Counted from the first letter of the stretch, positions 51,064 through 62,028 are shown. The stretch: DNA of 64,000 nt from Planctomycetota bacterium (GCA_021827645.1 JAKAVA010000089.1:1-64000); one strand, 5' to 3'. A program made the numbers and translations. Notes: generated by a model not told the origin, from the sequence alone.

Positions 51064-51717
51064 ATGCGTGAAAGATTAAATGAACGGCGATTCTGGAGCC
51101 GTGGTCCGCTGTTGTTATTGCTGCTTGTGCTGACTTCAACCTTTGCCGGGTGTAATTTTTTCGGCGGTGTATTTTCTGATGTGGCGGGCCAGCCGGTGCC
51201 AGCCCAGTACACCGGGATGAAGAAAAAGAGCATTCTCATTCTGGTCTATACCGACAGTTCGACGGAATTTGTCTATCCACAGGCCCGCAGGGAAGTATCA
51301 TCGTTTGTCGGTTTCGAGATTCGCAAACATCTGCCCAAGAGTAAACTGCTTGATTCCTCTACAGTCATTGCCTATCAGAATAATACCCCCGGGTGGGATG
51401 CCCTGCCTGTCAAAACCATTGGTAAACATTTCGGTGTTGACCGTGTTCTTTATATCGAAATTATTCACTATCACACTCACTCACCCGGAGCCCGGCATCT
51501 GATGCAGGGGCACATCGAGGCACACGTAGCAGTCTACAACACGCATCTGCCCGGCAGCGGCCGCGTTTTTTCAACCCTGATTAACACATATTGGCCCAAA
51601 TCGGGTCCCGAACCGGTGTATGATACCGACAGCAATGCCGTGCTCTATAACACGCTGCAGCGATTCAGTCGGTCGGTGGTAAGGTGTTTTTATCCATGGA
51701 CGGCGCATCCAGAATGA
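51064..51717 (+). CDS. Lipoprotein of unknown function
   Basis: Lipobox TFAGC; KKKSILILVYTDSSTEFVYPQARREVSSFVGFEIR. Confidence 0.75.
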   Translation: MRERLNERRFWSRGPLLLLLLVLTSTFAGCNFFGGVFSDVAGQPVPAQYTGMKKKSILILVYTDSSTEFVYPQARREVSSFVGFEIRKHLPKSKLLDSSTVIAYQNNTPGWDALPVKTIGKHFGVDRVLYIEIIHYHTHSPGARHLMQGHIEAHVAVYNTHLPGSGRVFSTLINTYWPKSGPEPVYDTDSNAVLYNTLQRFSRSVVRCFYPWTAHPE

Positions 51718-52379
51718 AAAATAACTATGCATCATGCAGGCTCATCGTTGGTGCGGTACTGACGCTGGTATTCCTTTCGTGCGGTGGCTGCCAGTTGGAA
51801 TATCTTCTTGCCGGAAACGGCGTCGATCAGAGTGTCTACCATATCAAAAAGAAGGACCGTGTTCTGGTTCTGGTTGATTCCTCATCCATCAGTCCCCTGA
51901 GTATTCACGCCATGTCGCAGCTGATCACCGCGACCAATCAGGATCTTTACCGGGCGGGTGTTGCCAAAAATCTTGTGCCGGCATATCGGCTTATTGCCTT
52001 GATGAAGAGCCACCCGATCAGTTATCGGGAAATGGGCATCGCGGATATTGCCAAGGCACTTAACGCCAATCTGGTTATCTACCTGTATATTGAACGATTT
52101 CGAAACCGATTGCTGAGTGCCAAGCAGATATCAGAAGGCGATGCACAGGCGTATCTCAAACTGGTAAGTGAATCCGGTAAGCGACTCTGGCCGAAGACCG
52201 CTGCGCCGGGACAACTGATTACGGCCAAAGTTCCGCCGAATCTGGCCATGACGCAGACGCACACGGCAGTGGAAGATTCGCTTCTTGCCCAACTTGCCAA
52301 TACCACCGCAGGTTTCTTCCATGCGCACGCCCGGAGTTATTCGCAGGCGGAAAAAGCAAATATGACATCTCCTCCGTGA
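51714..52379 (+). CDS. Lipoprotein of unknown function, paralogous to preceding gene
   Basis: LSCGGC lipobox; KKKDRVLVLVDSSSISPLSIHAMSQLITATNQDL; ATGA overlap with previous gene. Confidence 0.75.
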   Translation: MKNNYASCRLIVGAVLTLVFLSCGGCQLEYLLAGNGVDQSVYHIKKKDRVLVLVDSSSISPLSIHAMSQLITATNQDLYRAGVAKNLVPAYRLIALMKSHPISYREMGIADIAKALNANLVIYLYIERFRNRLLSAKQISEGDAQAYLKLVSESGKRLWPKTAAPGQLITAKVPPNLAMTQTHTAVEDSLLAQLANTTAGFFHAHARSYSQAEKANMTSPP

Positions 52380-52425
52380 CGGATGTGAATGACCGGCTCG
52401 CAGATGAAATTGAGTCGGCAAGGAT

Positions 52426-54339
52426 ATGGAAGTGAACTCTGAATCTAAACCCGCCGATTTGCAGGGCCGGTTGGCCCGACTCGAGCGGATGAGCAATCGG
52501 CAACTCGTGGGGGAGATGCTGCAATTTGTCCGCCCCGTGCGATACACCGCCGCGATGGCCTGTCTGCTGGTGGGTTTGGCCGTCTTCCTGGAAATATTTG
52601 GCGTTGATCTCACTCGCGTGATCATCAATACGCTCAGCCATCTGGCTTATCCCGAAAAGAAAGCTTCTTCCCCGGGCGCGGTCCGCCTGCACGCCGCCGG
52701 AGGGACAATCTTCAATTCGACGGGGCTGGGAGCTGTTGAATCGCTTCTTGTTCTGCTGGCCATAACCACGATATTGCTGGCGGTGACCAATCTGCTCCGA
52801 TCGTTGGCCAACACCAAGTTGAGCATGGACATGGTGTATTTCATGCGATCGCAGGCCTACGATCGCCTGCAGCATCTTGGATTCGGCTTTCATGATCGGC
52901 ATTCAACCGGACAGATCATCAACCGCGCCCTGTCAGATCTGCACAACATCCGCTTTTTCATGAATCTTTCGCTCGTATCGTCGGCGGAAATCATCGGATA
53001 CGTGATCGGCTACAACCTGCTGGTTGCCGCCATTAACCCATGGATGGGCCTCGCGGCACTTGCCCCCATTCCATTTTGGCTGCTCTATATCCGCTATTTT
53101 GGCCGAAAAATGCAGCCGATCCAGAAATCGCTCATGGATACGGGCGATCAAATGGTGAGTATTTACAGCGAGGCGGTCGCCGGCGTTCATGTGGTCAAGG
53201 CCTTCGCCACTGAAAATATGGAAATAAAAAAATATCAGATTAAAACTGATCAGCTTTTCGATCAGACCATGCAGACCGTTGGTATGTGGGCGGCATTCGT
53301 CCCGACGATCCGCGGTATCGCCACCGCCGCCAACCTGCTTCTGTTTTTCATCGGCGGAATTATGGCGGTTCACGGTATCCTTTTTGCCGGCGATATCTTC
53401 GTTTTCGGAATCGCGATGGGCGCTGTGCTCTCACGCCTTCAGCAGATTAACCAGATATCCAATCAATATCAGACGGCCATTGTCTCCTCCCGACGCTTTT
53501 TCGAAATCGTCTATGCCGAACCGACCGTGGAGGATATCCCCGGGGCGCCGGAACTTCCGCCCGGAAAGGGAGAGGTGGAATTTCGACACGTGACCTTCGG
53601 CTATAAACCGGAAAATCCTGTTCTGCGAGATATTTCCTTCAGGGTACCCGCAGGCTCGATGGTTGCCGTGGTCGGCCCGACTGGCGCAGGAAAAACCACC
53701 CTCATGCAGCTGCTTGCCCGCTTTTATGATCCGCAGCATGGCTCCATCTGGATCGACGGGGCCGACATCCGACGCACCTCACTCGCTTCGGTGCGGCATT
53801 CGGTGGGCGTGGTGTTTCAGGAGACTTTTCTGTTTTCCGACACCGTGGCCGCCAACATACGCTACGCCCACCCCGACGCTCCGATGGAATTGGTTCGGCA
53901 CGCCGCGCAGCTTGCCCAGGCGGACGAATTTATCGCGCAGTTGCCGGAGGGATATAACACGATTCTCGGTGAGCGGGGAACCACGCTCTCCGGCGGTCAG
54001 AAGCAGCGGATTGCCATCGCGCGGGCGATTTTGGCCGATCCGCGAATACTGATTCTCGACGATGCTCTCGCCGCCATTGACCCGGGTACCGAATCACTGA
54101 TTCGCAGCAGCCTGCGCGAATTACTCCGAAATCGCACACTGTTTGTCATTGCGCACCGCCTGAGCACCGTCAAGTCTGCTGATCAGGTGCTGGTACTTGA
54201 AAATGGCTTTGTTACGCAGCGCGGGACCCATCAGGAACTGCTCGCCGAGTCGGGCCATTATCGGGATATCGCCCGTATTCAGCTTCTCGGTTTTGATTCC
54301 TCGCTGGTGGAAAAGCCTGCCGTCGAGGTGCGCTCATGA
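52426..54339 (+). CDS. ABC transporter ATP-binding/permease protein (exporter half 1)
   Basis: VVGPTGAGKTTLMQLLARFYDP, TTLSGGQKQRIAIARAILADPRILILDDALAAIDPGTE. Confidence 0.95.
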   Translation: MEVNSESKPADLQGRLARLERMSNRQLVGEMLQFVRPVRYTAAMACLLVGLAVFLEIFGVDLTRVIINTLSHLAYPEKKASSPGAVRLHAAGGTIFNSTGLGAVESLLVLLAITTILLAVTNLLRSLANTKLSMDMVYFMRSQAYDRLQHLGFGFHDRHSTGQIINRALSDLHNIRFFMNLSLVSSAEIIGYVIGYNLLVAAINPWMGLAALAPIPFWLLYIRYFGRKMQPIQKSLMDTGDQMVSIYSEAVAGVHVVKAFATENMEIKKYQIKTDQLFDQTMQTVGMWAAFVPTIRGIATAANLLLFFIGGIMAVHGILFAGDIFVFGIAMGAVLSRLQQINQISNQYQTAIVSSRRFFEIVYAEPTVEDIPGAPELPPGKGEVEFRHVTFGYKPENPVLRDISFRVPAGSMVAVVGPTGAGKTTLMQLLARFYDPQHGSIWIDGADIRRTSLASVRHSVGVVFQETFLFSDTVAANIRYAHPDAPMELVRHAAQLAQADEFIAQLPEGYNTILGERGTTLSGGQKQRIAIARAILADPRILILDDALAAIDPGTESLIRSSLRELLRNRTLFVIAHRLSTVKSADQVLVLENGFVTQRGTHQELLAESGHYRDIARIQLLGFDSSLVEKPAVEVRS

Positions 54340-56282
54340 AGCACCGGGATGCTCCGCTGAAAACCCGTCCGTGGCTGCGTCGCCGTCATGATCCCGGCGT
54401 GAAGGGGGCGGCGTCATTCAAACCGGATTTTGAAGCCGACTATCGGGCGCTGGACGGAAAAATACTCCGGGGTGTATGGGAATGGATGGCGCCCTACCGC
54501 AACGGGTATCTCCTCATGGCTTTGGCCGGTCTGTTGATGAGCGGACTGGAACTCATCACGCCCCGCTTTTTGCAGCAATTGGTCGATACGGATATCCCCG
54601 GAGTCCAACTGAACATTTTTTCATCCTGGGTTCTGGATTTTGCGTCTTGGATCGGTCGGCCGGTGAACACCTCACGCTGGCCCCGACCTGATGTTGCCTA
54701 TTTGAATATCGCCACCACGATCTTCGTTTGGGCCCTGACTATGGGAGCCGCTCTGCTGATTCAGCGGCAGGTCATCTGGTACACCACCTATTACGGCCAG
54801 CGCGTGCTCTTCAATCTGCGGGCAGCGGTGTTCCGTCAGTTGCAGCGGCTATCGATGAACTATTATGATCGTACCCGCTTCGGTCGCATCCTTACCCGCG
54901 GCACCGGCGATATTGATTCCATGAGTAATTTCATAGTGTGGGGCATCAATACGCTTGTCAATAATCTTGCCATGATGTTGCTGGCGGCTGCCATGATGCT
55001 TTGGCTGGACTGGCGGATCGCGCTGGCGGTGCTCTGGCTGGGCCCCGTGCTCTATATCACCAACATTCTCTACCGGCGTCGCATCGGCCATGCCTGGCGG
55101 CTCACCCGCGAGGGGTGGACGCGCGTGAGTACCAATCTGGCGGAAAATATCTCCGGCATGCGTGTGGTCAATGCCTTTAACCGGCAATACGAGAATCTCG
55201 ACGTGTTTAACGATCTTCAGGCCGTCAACACCGCCAACAACATGCACGCCGCGCTGATCAACGGTATCTATCAGCCGCTGCTGGGATTGATCAGCTTTCT
55301 GGGGCGCCTCATCATCATCGCTCTTGGGGCATGGATGCTCCTACGCGGCTCCGGTGCCGCTGAGGCATTTCATATCGGCAAATTGATTGCGGTTTATGTC
55401 TACTGGGATTGGTTCATGGGGCCGGTTATTAATTTCGGCAATTTTTACAACGACACCATGATGGCGCTGGCCTGCGCAGAACGGGTACAGACTCTGCTGG
55501 CGGAGAAACCGCAGGTGACCGATGTACAGACCCCGGTCGTTATCGAGTCGCTTCGCGGCGAGGTGATATTTGATCATGTTACTTTCGGCTACGACCCCGC
55601 TCATCCGGTTATCCATGATGTCAGCTTTCGCGCCGCCCCGGGAGAGGTTATATCGCTGGTCGGCCATACCGGCTGCGGTAAAAGCACCATTATCAGCCTG
55701 ATCTGCCGCTTCTATCTGCCGCAACAGGGACATATCACCTTTGACGGCATCGACATCCGCGAGATCGAAGGGACGAATCCGCACCGGTTTCTCGGTATCG
55801 TCTCGCAGAATAATTACCTCTTTACCGGTACCGTCATGGAGAACATCCGTTATGCACGGCCCGAGGCGTCTGATCAGCAGGTGCGTACAGCACTGTCTGA
55901 TCTCGGTTGTCTCGAACAACTCGAATCCCTCCCCGACGGCCTCCAAGCGCAGGTCGGCGAGCGCGGTGGGGCGCTGAGCCTTGGGCAGCGGCAACTCATC
56001 TGCTTCGCCCGTGCCTTTCTGGCTGATCCGCGCATTCTTCTGCTGGACGAAGCGACCAGCGCCATTGATACCTACACCGAACTGGTTATCCAGCAGGCCC
56101 TCGCCCGACTGGTTAAAAACCGCACGACGTTTATCGTGGCACATCGCCTGAGCACCATTACCGGCAGTGACTGCATTCTGGTTATGGATCACGGGCAGAT
56201 ACGGGAACGCGGCAGCCACGGTCAACTTCTCGCGCTTGGCGGGATGTATGCGGAACTCTACCGGCAGTTTATATCGCCCTAA
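54336..56282 (+). CDS. ABC transporter ATP-binding/permease protein (exporter half 2)
   Basis: LVGHTGCGKSTIISLICRFYLPQ, LSLGQRQLICFARAFLADPRILLLDEATSAIDTYTE; ATGA overlap with half 1. Confidence 0.95.
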   Translation: MKHRDAPLKTRPWLRRRHDPGVKGAASFKPDFEADYRALDGKILRGVWEWMAPYRNGYLLMALAGLLMSGLELITPRFLQQLVDTDIPGVQLNIFSSWVLDFASWIGRPVNTSRWPRPDVAYLNIATTIFVWALTMGAALLIQRQVIWYTTYYGQRVLFNLRAAVFRQLQRLSMNYYDRTRFGRILTRGTGDIDSMSNFIVWGINTLVNNLAMMLLAAAMMLWLDWRIALAVLWLGPVLYITNILYRRRIGHAWRLTREGWTRVSTNLAENISGMRVVNAFNRQYENLDVFNDLQAVNTANNMHAALINGIYQPLLGLISFLGRLIIIALGAWMLLRGSGAAEAFHIGKLIAVYVYWDWFMGPVINFGNFYNDTMMALACAERVQTLLAEKPQVTDVQTPVVIESLRGEVIFDHVTFGYDPAHPVIHDVSFRAAPGEVISLVGHTGCGKSTIISLICRFYLPQQGHITFDGIDIREIEGTNPHRFLGIVSQNNYLFTGTVMENIRYARPEASDQQVRTALSDLGCLEQLESLPDGLQAQVGERGGALSLGQRQLICFARAFLADPRILLLDEATSAIDTYTELVIQQALARLVKNRTTFIVAHRLSTITGSDCILVMDHGQIRERGSHGQLLALGGMYAELYRQFISP

Positions 56283-56418
56283 AAACCCAATGCGGCCGGC
56301 TGAAAGCGTATCCTGATCACCTGCGGGCCAAAAAAACTTTACTTTTGCAACTTTCACCATTCAGGTGTGTTCTATAATCAGTGAGTTTGAAGTGTACTTG
56401 ATTGGGGTTAGTTAAAAA

Positions 56419-56976
56419 GTGCAAGCATTCCCAACATCCAGTTCCTCCGATATTGATGCACCCAGCCGTGCATTTACAGCCGCAGTTGACGCCGAGCAGT
56501 TGGCGGGCGTCTATCTGGCGGTCATACCCCAGTTGATGGGCTTTGTTCGCCGAAATTTGAATCACGACCCGCAGATTGACCTGAGAATGGGGCAATTTCG
56601 TATGATGCATGTTTTGCACCAGAATCTCGCTGATTCCATTTCCGAAGCGGCAGGGGTGCTGGGGGTGACCCTCTCGTCGGCATCCAAAATGGTGGATGAT
56701 CTCGAATGTCTCGGCCTGGTGACTCGTCGTCCCGACGAGCGCGACCGGCGCCGCACGATCGTATCGCTGACGGACCAGGGACGCGCGATCTACCAGCAAG
56801 CTGTAAATTCCATTCGCGAACAGATTGCAATTAAATTTCAGTTGCTGACTTCCACGGAGCGAGGGGTTCTTTTCTGCGCGGCACTCAAACTGGCGGAACT
56901 GTTTCAGACCTCGCTGGCGCCGTCCACTCAACCTTCGCATCCCGATAACGTAAACCTCGTAGCGGAGCATGCCTGA
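56419..56976 (+). CDS. MarR-family regulator
   Basis: MGQFRMMHVLHQ..SISEAAGVLGVTLSSASKMVDDLECLGLVTRRPDERDRRRTIVSLTDQGRAIY. Confidence 0.9.
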   Translation: MQAFPTSSSSDIDAPSRAFTAAVDAEQLAGVYLAVIPQLMGFVRRNLNHDPQIDLRMGQFRMMHVLHQNLADSISEAAGVLGVTLSSASKMVDDLECLGLVTRRPDERDRRRTIVSLTDQGRAIYQQAVNSIREQIAIKFQLLTSTERGVLFCAALKLAELFQTSLAPSTQPSHPDNVNLVAEHA

Positions 56977-58296
56977 ATGAAATCGATCATCAAGTGGGTT
57001 GTCATCTTACTTATCATCGCTGTTGCGGGCTGGTGGGCGAGTCGATTTTTCGCCAAAGGCACAAATTCAGATGCGCAGTTTCTCACCGCCGCCGTCCGTA
57101 AAGGGAATCTTTCCGCAACGGTGAGTGTCACCGGCACGGTAGAGCCGCGCAATGTTGTCGATGTCGGTGCCCAGGTCAGCGGAACCATCGTCAAATTTGG
57201 CACCGATGCGGATGGACATGAGGTCGACTACGACTCGCCCGTCAATAAGGGCACAGTGCTGGCGATTATTGATCCGGCCAATTATGCGGCCCGTGTGGAC
57301 TCCGATAAGGCTGCTCTGGCCGAGGCGCAGGCCAATGTGGCTGTGGCCAAAGCAAAATATCAGACTTATGTCGCGGCTTACGAAGATGCCGCCGCCGACT
57401 GGAAGCGCGCGCAAAAGCTGGGCGATCAGGGCATGGCATTGCCCGTGACACAGTACGATTCCTACAAATCCACCTATCTGCAGACAAAAGCCAATCTGGC
57501 CCTCGGCAAGGCGTCCATCGTGCAGGCGCAGATGGCGGTAAATGTGGCCAAAGCTACGCTGAAAAATGACGAAATCACGCTCTCATATTGCACCATCACC
57601 TCACCGGTCAAAGGCGTTGTGATAGATCGCGATGTGGATATCGGGCAGACCGTCGCGTCAAGTTTCAACACGCCGAGCCTTTTCCTGCTCGCGGAAAACC
57701 TGAAAAAAATTCAGGTCTGGGCATCCGTTAATGAGGCCGATATCGGGCGGATTAAAAAAGGGCAGTCGGTCACGTTTACCGTGGATGCACTTCCCGGAAA
57801 AGTATTTCACGGTGTTGTGTCGCAGGTACGGCTCAACGCGACTGTGGTTCAGAATGTCGTAACCTATACGGTCGTCATCGACACCAACAATGCCAACGGC
57901 GAGCTCCTCCCTTACCTGACCGCTCAGGCGGAAGTGCTTGTGGCGCAGAAGAAGAACGTCCTCATGGTTCCCAACGCCGCTCTTCGGTGGGTGCCGCTCC
58001 AATCGCAGATTGCTCCCGGCACAGCCCCTGAAAAACATTCCTCAACCGGCAGCGGGGGTTCGACGCTTCTGACTCAGACGCCGACCGGTACATTGTGGAT
58101 CGCCGATGGCAAATTTGTCCGGCCGCTGGTCGTCCATACCGGGCTTTCTAATAACTATTTCACACAGATCATTTCCAAAAAGATCAAGCCGGGAATCCAG
58201 GTCGTCATCGGCGATGTGTCCCACAGCGCCTCGCACGGATCAGGCGCCGTGAACCCGTTTATCCCGCAACCGTTCAAACATAAAAAACCAAAGTGA
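56977..58296 (+). CDS. MacA-like periplasmic adaptor
   Basis: Single N-terminal TM, VSVTGTVEPRNVVDVGAQVSGTIVKF, ITSPVKGVVIDRDVDIGQTVASSF. Confidence 0.92.
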   Translation: MKSIIKWVVILLIIAVAGWWASRFFAKGTNSDAQFLTAAVRKGNLSATVSVTGTVEPRNVVDVGAQVSGTIVKFGTDADGHEVDYDSPVNKGTVLAIIDPANYAARVDSDKAALAEAQANVAVAKAKYQTYVAAYEDAAADWKRAQKLGDQGMALPVTQYDSYKSTYLQTKANLALGKASIVQAQMAVNVAKATLKNDEITLSYCTITSPVKGVVIDRDVDIGQTVASSFNTPSLFLLAENLKKIQVWASVNEADIGRIKKGQSVTFTVDALPGKVFHGVVSQVRLNATVVQNVVTYTVVIDTNNANGELLPYLTAQAEVLVAQKKNVLMVPNAALRWVPLQSQIAPGTAPEKHSSTGSGGSTLLTQTPTGTLWIADGKFVRPLVVHTGLSNNYFTQIISKKIKPGIQVVIGDVSHSASHGSGAVNPFIPQPFKHKKPK

Positions 58297-58323
58297 TGGA
58301 TGGCACCCGCAACGGAAGAAATC

Positions 58324-59058
58324 ATGGCCAACGTTATTGAAGTTCGAGATATCATCAAGACCTACCAGCTTGGCGGTAGTCCCGTTCAGGTGCTCAAAGG
58401 GGTTTCGATGACCGTCACAAGCGGCGAAATGGTCGCTCTGATGGGGGCCTCGGGATCCGGCAAAACGACGCTGATGAATATTCTCGGCTGCCTGGACCGT
58501 CCAACTTCCGGCAGTTACAAGCTCGACGGTCGGGAAATCGCCACCATGAGCGTTGCGCAGCGGGCCAAAGTACGAAATGAAAAAATAGGTTTCGTATTTC
58601 AGAATTTCAATCTGCTGCCTCGCACGACCGCCCTTGAAAATGTCCTTTTACCCATGTCATACGCTCAGGGGGCTCCGGCCGGCGCGAAGCTTCGCCGGCG
58701 CGGTGTTGAGATGCTCGAAAAAGTGGGACTCGGGGACCGGGTCGATCATCATCCCTCACAACTTTCCGGCGGACAGCAGCAGAGAGTGGCGATCGCCCGG
58801 GCGCTGATTAATAATCCGACACTATTGCTGGCGGACGAACCCACCGGCAATCTCGATTCGCGCACCAGCGAAGAAGTGCTCCGTATGTTTCAGCAACTCA
58901 ATACCGAACAGCATTTGACCGTTCTTCTGGTCACCCACGCACCCGAGGTGGCGCATCATGCCACACGTGTCATCCATATAAAGGACGGGCTCATTGAATC
59001 CGGTTCGCCTCAATTTGCACCCGTCGGTCAATCTTCATCTTCAGCAGGAGTAACCTGA
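58324..59058 (+). CDS. MacB-type ABC ATPase (ORF open from 58300)
   Basis: [58 protein letters not shown]. Confidence 0.95.
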   Translation: MANVIEVRDIIKTYQLGGSPVQVLKGVSMTVTSGEMVALMGASGSGKTTLMNILGCLDRPTSGSYKLDGREIATMSVAQRAKVRNEKIGFVFQNFNLLPRTTALENVLLPMSYAQGAPAGAKLRRRGVEMLEKVGLGDRVDHHPSQLSGGQQQRVAIARALINNPTLLLADEPTGNLDSRTSEEVLRMFQQLNTEQHLTVLLVTHAPEVAHHATRVIHIKDGLIESGSPQFAPVGQSSSSAGVT

Positions 59059-59059
59059 C

Positions 59060-60427
59060 ATGCCTGCGATAACGGCTACGGCTGTAACATCCGTCAAAGC
59101 ACTTCGCCGCAATCCATTGCGCTCGGCACTGACCACACTCGGCATCATCATCGGTATTGCATCGGTCATCGCGATGGTACAGATCGGCGAAGGCTCGTCC
59201 GCCGCCATCAAGCAGACCATTAAAAACATGGGCGCCAATACGCTCATTATCTTCCCCGGTGCCGCTGCGAGCGGCGGCGTAAGCTTCGGTGGCGGCAGTG
59301 CCGTCACCCTCACCTCGGCCGATGCAGCCGCCATTGCGCGCGATTGTCCGTCGGTCAGTGCCGCCGCACCCGTCGTCAATGCCCGCATGCAGCTTGTTCA
59401 TGGCAGTCAGAACTGGGTGCCCCAGTTTCTCGTTGGCAGCACACCGGCATATTTCAAAGTGCGCGACTGGAAACTCAAAAGCGGCCGATTTTTCAATAAT
59501 GATGATGTTCGCAACGCCAATGAAGTCTGCGTTCTCGGACAGACGGACGTCAAAGCGCTGTTCCCTTCCGGCCGACCCCTTGGCAAGATCATTCTCGTGC
59601 AGCAGGTTCCGCTGCGCGTCATCGGCGTTCTGAAGCGCAAGGGCGCCAACATGATGGGCATGGATCAGGACGACATTGTCGTGCTCCCGTGGACGACGCT
59701 TAAATATCGCATCTCCGGCAGCGCCCTGATGAATCAGAATCAGAACGCCGCTTCGTCATCCACCACCACGTTTTCTCCTTCCCAGCTTTATCCGCAGACA
59801 TCACAGAACCTTTATCCGGCGGTTTCCAGTGTGCAGGCGGCCGATACACCCAATCCTGTCAGTTTTCCCAACGTCAATAACATACAGGTCGCCACGCCCG
59901 ACTCGGCGGCATTGCCGCAGGCCATGGCCGAGATAAACGCTCTACTCCGCCAGCGGCATCATCTGCTGCCGGGGCAACCGGACGATTTTAATATTCGTGA
60001 TCTGGCTGAAATATCTCACGCGTTGGGGAAAACCTCCACCCTCATGACCGATCTGCTCACCGGCGTGGCCCTGATCTCCCTTGTTGTCGGTGGCGTTGGA
60101 ATCATGAACATCATGCTGGTGTCGGTAACCGAGCGCACGCGGGAAATCGGCCTCCGGATGGCGCTGGGCGCCAAACCGACCGATATCCTCAGCCAGTTCA
60201 TCATTGAAGCCGTCGTCCTATGCCTGTTCGGTGGAGCCATGGGTATTCTCATCGGACAATTACTTTCGACGGTCGTGCAGTCGGTATTCCATTGGCCGAT
60301 TCAGGTCTCCATGCCGGCGGTGGTGGCGTCATTTGTGGTCTCGGCGGTGGTGGGCATCACCTTTGGCTATTATCCGGCGTGGAAGGCTTCCCGCCTGGAC
60401 CCGATTGAGGCGTTACGATATGAATAA
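59060..60427 (+). CDS. MacB-type ABC permease
   Basis: ALRRNPLRSALTTLGIIIGIASVIAMVQIGEG, GGVGIMNIMLVSVTERTREIGLRMALGA. Confidence 0.95.
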   Translation: MPAITATAVTSVKALRRNPLRSALTTLGIIIGIASVIAMVQIGEGSSAAIKQTIKNMGANTLIIFPGAAASGGVSFGGGSAVTLTSADAAAIARDCPSVSAAAPVVNARMQLVHGSQNWVPQFLVGSTPAYFKVRDWKLKSGRFFNNDDVRNANEVCVLGQTDVKALFPSGRPLGKIILVQQVPLRVIGVLKRKGANMMGMDQDDIVVLPWTTLKYRISGSALMNQNQNAASSSTTTFSPSQLYPQTSQNLYPAVSSVQAADTPNPVSFPNVNNIQVATPDSAALPQAMAEINALLRQRHHLLPGQPDDFNIRDLAEISHALGKTSTLMTDLLTGVALISLVVGGVGIMNIMLVSVTERTREIGLRMALGAKPTDILSQFIIEAVVLCLFGGAMGILIGQLLSTVVQSVFHWPIQVSMPAVVASFVVSAVVGITFGYYPAWKASRLDPIEALRYE

Positions 60428-61988
60428 AATGCTTTGTTATCCCTCTCGCTCGTCCGTCAGGCGGGCTATAACCTCCGGCATGATGATCGGCGCCATGCTG
60501 CTCCTCACCGGCTGCGAAGTCGGGCCGAATTTCCATCGACCCAAACAGATAATGCCCAAAACCTTCAGTCCATCGGCCATGCAATCGGGGCAAATGGAAT
60601 CGAAAAAAAATGGGGTTTTGGCCGCCGAAAAAGCCGCGCAGAAGGCCGGTATGGTTTCGCTGGTCATCGACACCAAGCCCGCCCATCTGGCACATTGGTG
60701 GCAGAGTTTCCATGATCCGGTGCTCAATCGTCTGATCACCATGGCCACCCGGCAAAATCTCTCACTCGCGCAGGCTCGGCAGGCCATTATTCAGGCCCGC
60801 GAGGTGCTCAATTCAACCGCCGCCAATCTCGGGCCCTTTGTCAGCGCCGTCGGATCGTACAGTCACAGCCGCGGCAGTAAAAATTTGATACCCGGCCGCA
60901 CCTCTACCGGTCCTTCGGAATCTGATAATTATTCCGCTGGCCTCGATGGCACCTGGGAACTTGACTTTTTCGGTCAGGTGCGGCGGGGAATTCAGGCCGC
61001 CAAAGCCAGTCTGCATGAAGCGATCGACAATCGGCGCGTCATCCTGATCACGCTTCTTTCGGAAGTGGCGAGCGACTACATCAATCTCCGCGGTGTACAG
61101 GCCCAGATTGCCATAACCGAGAATAATCTTCAAACACAGCAACATACCGTCTCGCTCCTGAAGCAGCAGGTCGGCGGCGGCATTTCCACCGAATTGAGTG
61201 TTGCGCAGGCACAGGCACAGGCCGCGACCACGGCCGCACAGCTCCCCGTGCTGGAAACGCAGGCCCATCAGTTGGCCTATGCCATCGCGGTGCTGCTTTC
61301 CATGCCGCCCGGCACACTGGATAAATTCCTCGATGTGCCAAAACCTATTCCGCCCGTCCCACCGGAAGTGCCCATCGGCTTGCCTGGACAACTGCTCCTG
61401 CGCCGCCCGGATGTGCGCGTCGCTCTTGATCAATATGCCGCTGCAGTGGCCAATGTCGGCGTGGCTGAGGGTAATCTTTACCCCAAATTTACCATCAGCG
61501 CCAATCTCGGCTATTCCGCTGCCACCGCCGAGCAATGGTTCAATACCGCCAGCCTTGCCTATGGGATCGGCCCGAGTGTGTCCTGGTCGATATTAAATTG
61601 GGGCCAGGTGGAGTCTCAGATCGGCCAGCAGAAGGCCGTCGCCCTCCAGGCCCTTTTCAATTACCGCCAAACGGTCATTCAGGCGCTGGATGATGTAGAT
61701 TCCGCGCTCGTGGCCTACACCCGCGAGCAGGCGCATTATCGTGCGCTGGCGGCAGCCGTAGCGCAGAATCAGCGAGCGGTTAAGCTATCCGTCGAGCTAT
61801 ACCGCAACGGGCTGACCGACTTTCTCAATGTTCTCACCGCGCAGCAATCGCTCTATACATCACAGGATGCCTTGATTCAAAGTCAGCAGGCGATATCGGC
61901 GGATCTCGTCACGCTGTATCAGGCACTCGGCGGCGGCTGGCAGACTCGTGCCCATAAATCCACCGCTAAGCACATGACCCATTCCTGA
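60420..61988 (+). CDS. TolC/NodT-family outer-membrane efflux lipoprotein (start at MNKMLCYPS)
   Basis: LLTGCEVGPNFHRP lipobox, GLDGTWELDFFGQVRRGIQAAKASL, RRPDVRVALDQYAAAVANVGVAEGNLYP. Confidence 0.93.
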   Translation: MNKMLCYPSRSSVRRAITSGMMIGAMLLLTGCEVGPNFHRPKQIMPKTFSPSAMQSGQMESKKNGVLAAEKAAQKAGMVSLVIDTKPAHLAHWWQSFHDPVLNRLITMATRQNLSLAQARQAIIQAREVLNSTAANLGPFVSAVGSYSHSRGSKNLIPGRTSTGPSESDNYSAGLDGTWELDFFGQVRRGIQAAKASLHEAIDNRRVILITLLSEVASDYINLRGVQAQIAITENNLQTQQHTVSLLKQQVGGGISTELSVAQAQAQAATTAAQLPVLETQAHQLAYAIAVLLSMPPGTLDKFLDVPKPIPPVPPEVPIGLPGQLLLRRPDVRVALDQYAAAVANVGVAEGNLYPKFTISANLGYSAATAEQWFNTASLAYGIGPSVSWSILNWGQVESQIGQQKAVALQALFNYRQTVIQALDDVDSALVAYTREQAHYRALAAAVAQNQRAVKLSVELYRNGLTDFLNVLTAQQSLYTSQDALIQSQQAISADLVTLYQALGGGWQTRAHKSTAKHMTHS

Positions 61989-62028
61989 CCCCGTCTGTGA
62001 GATTCTCGCCGTACGGTTGCCGCCCATA

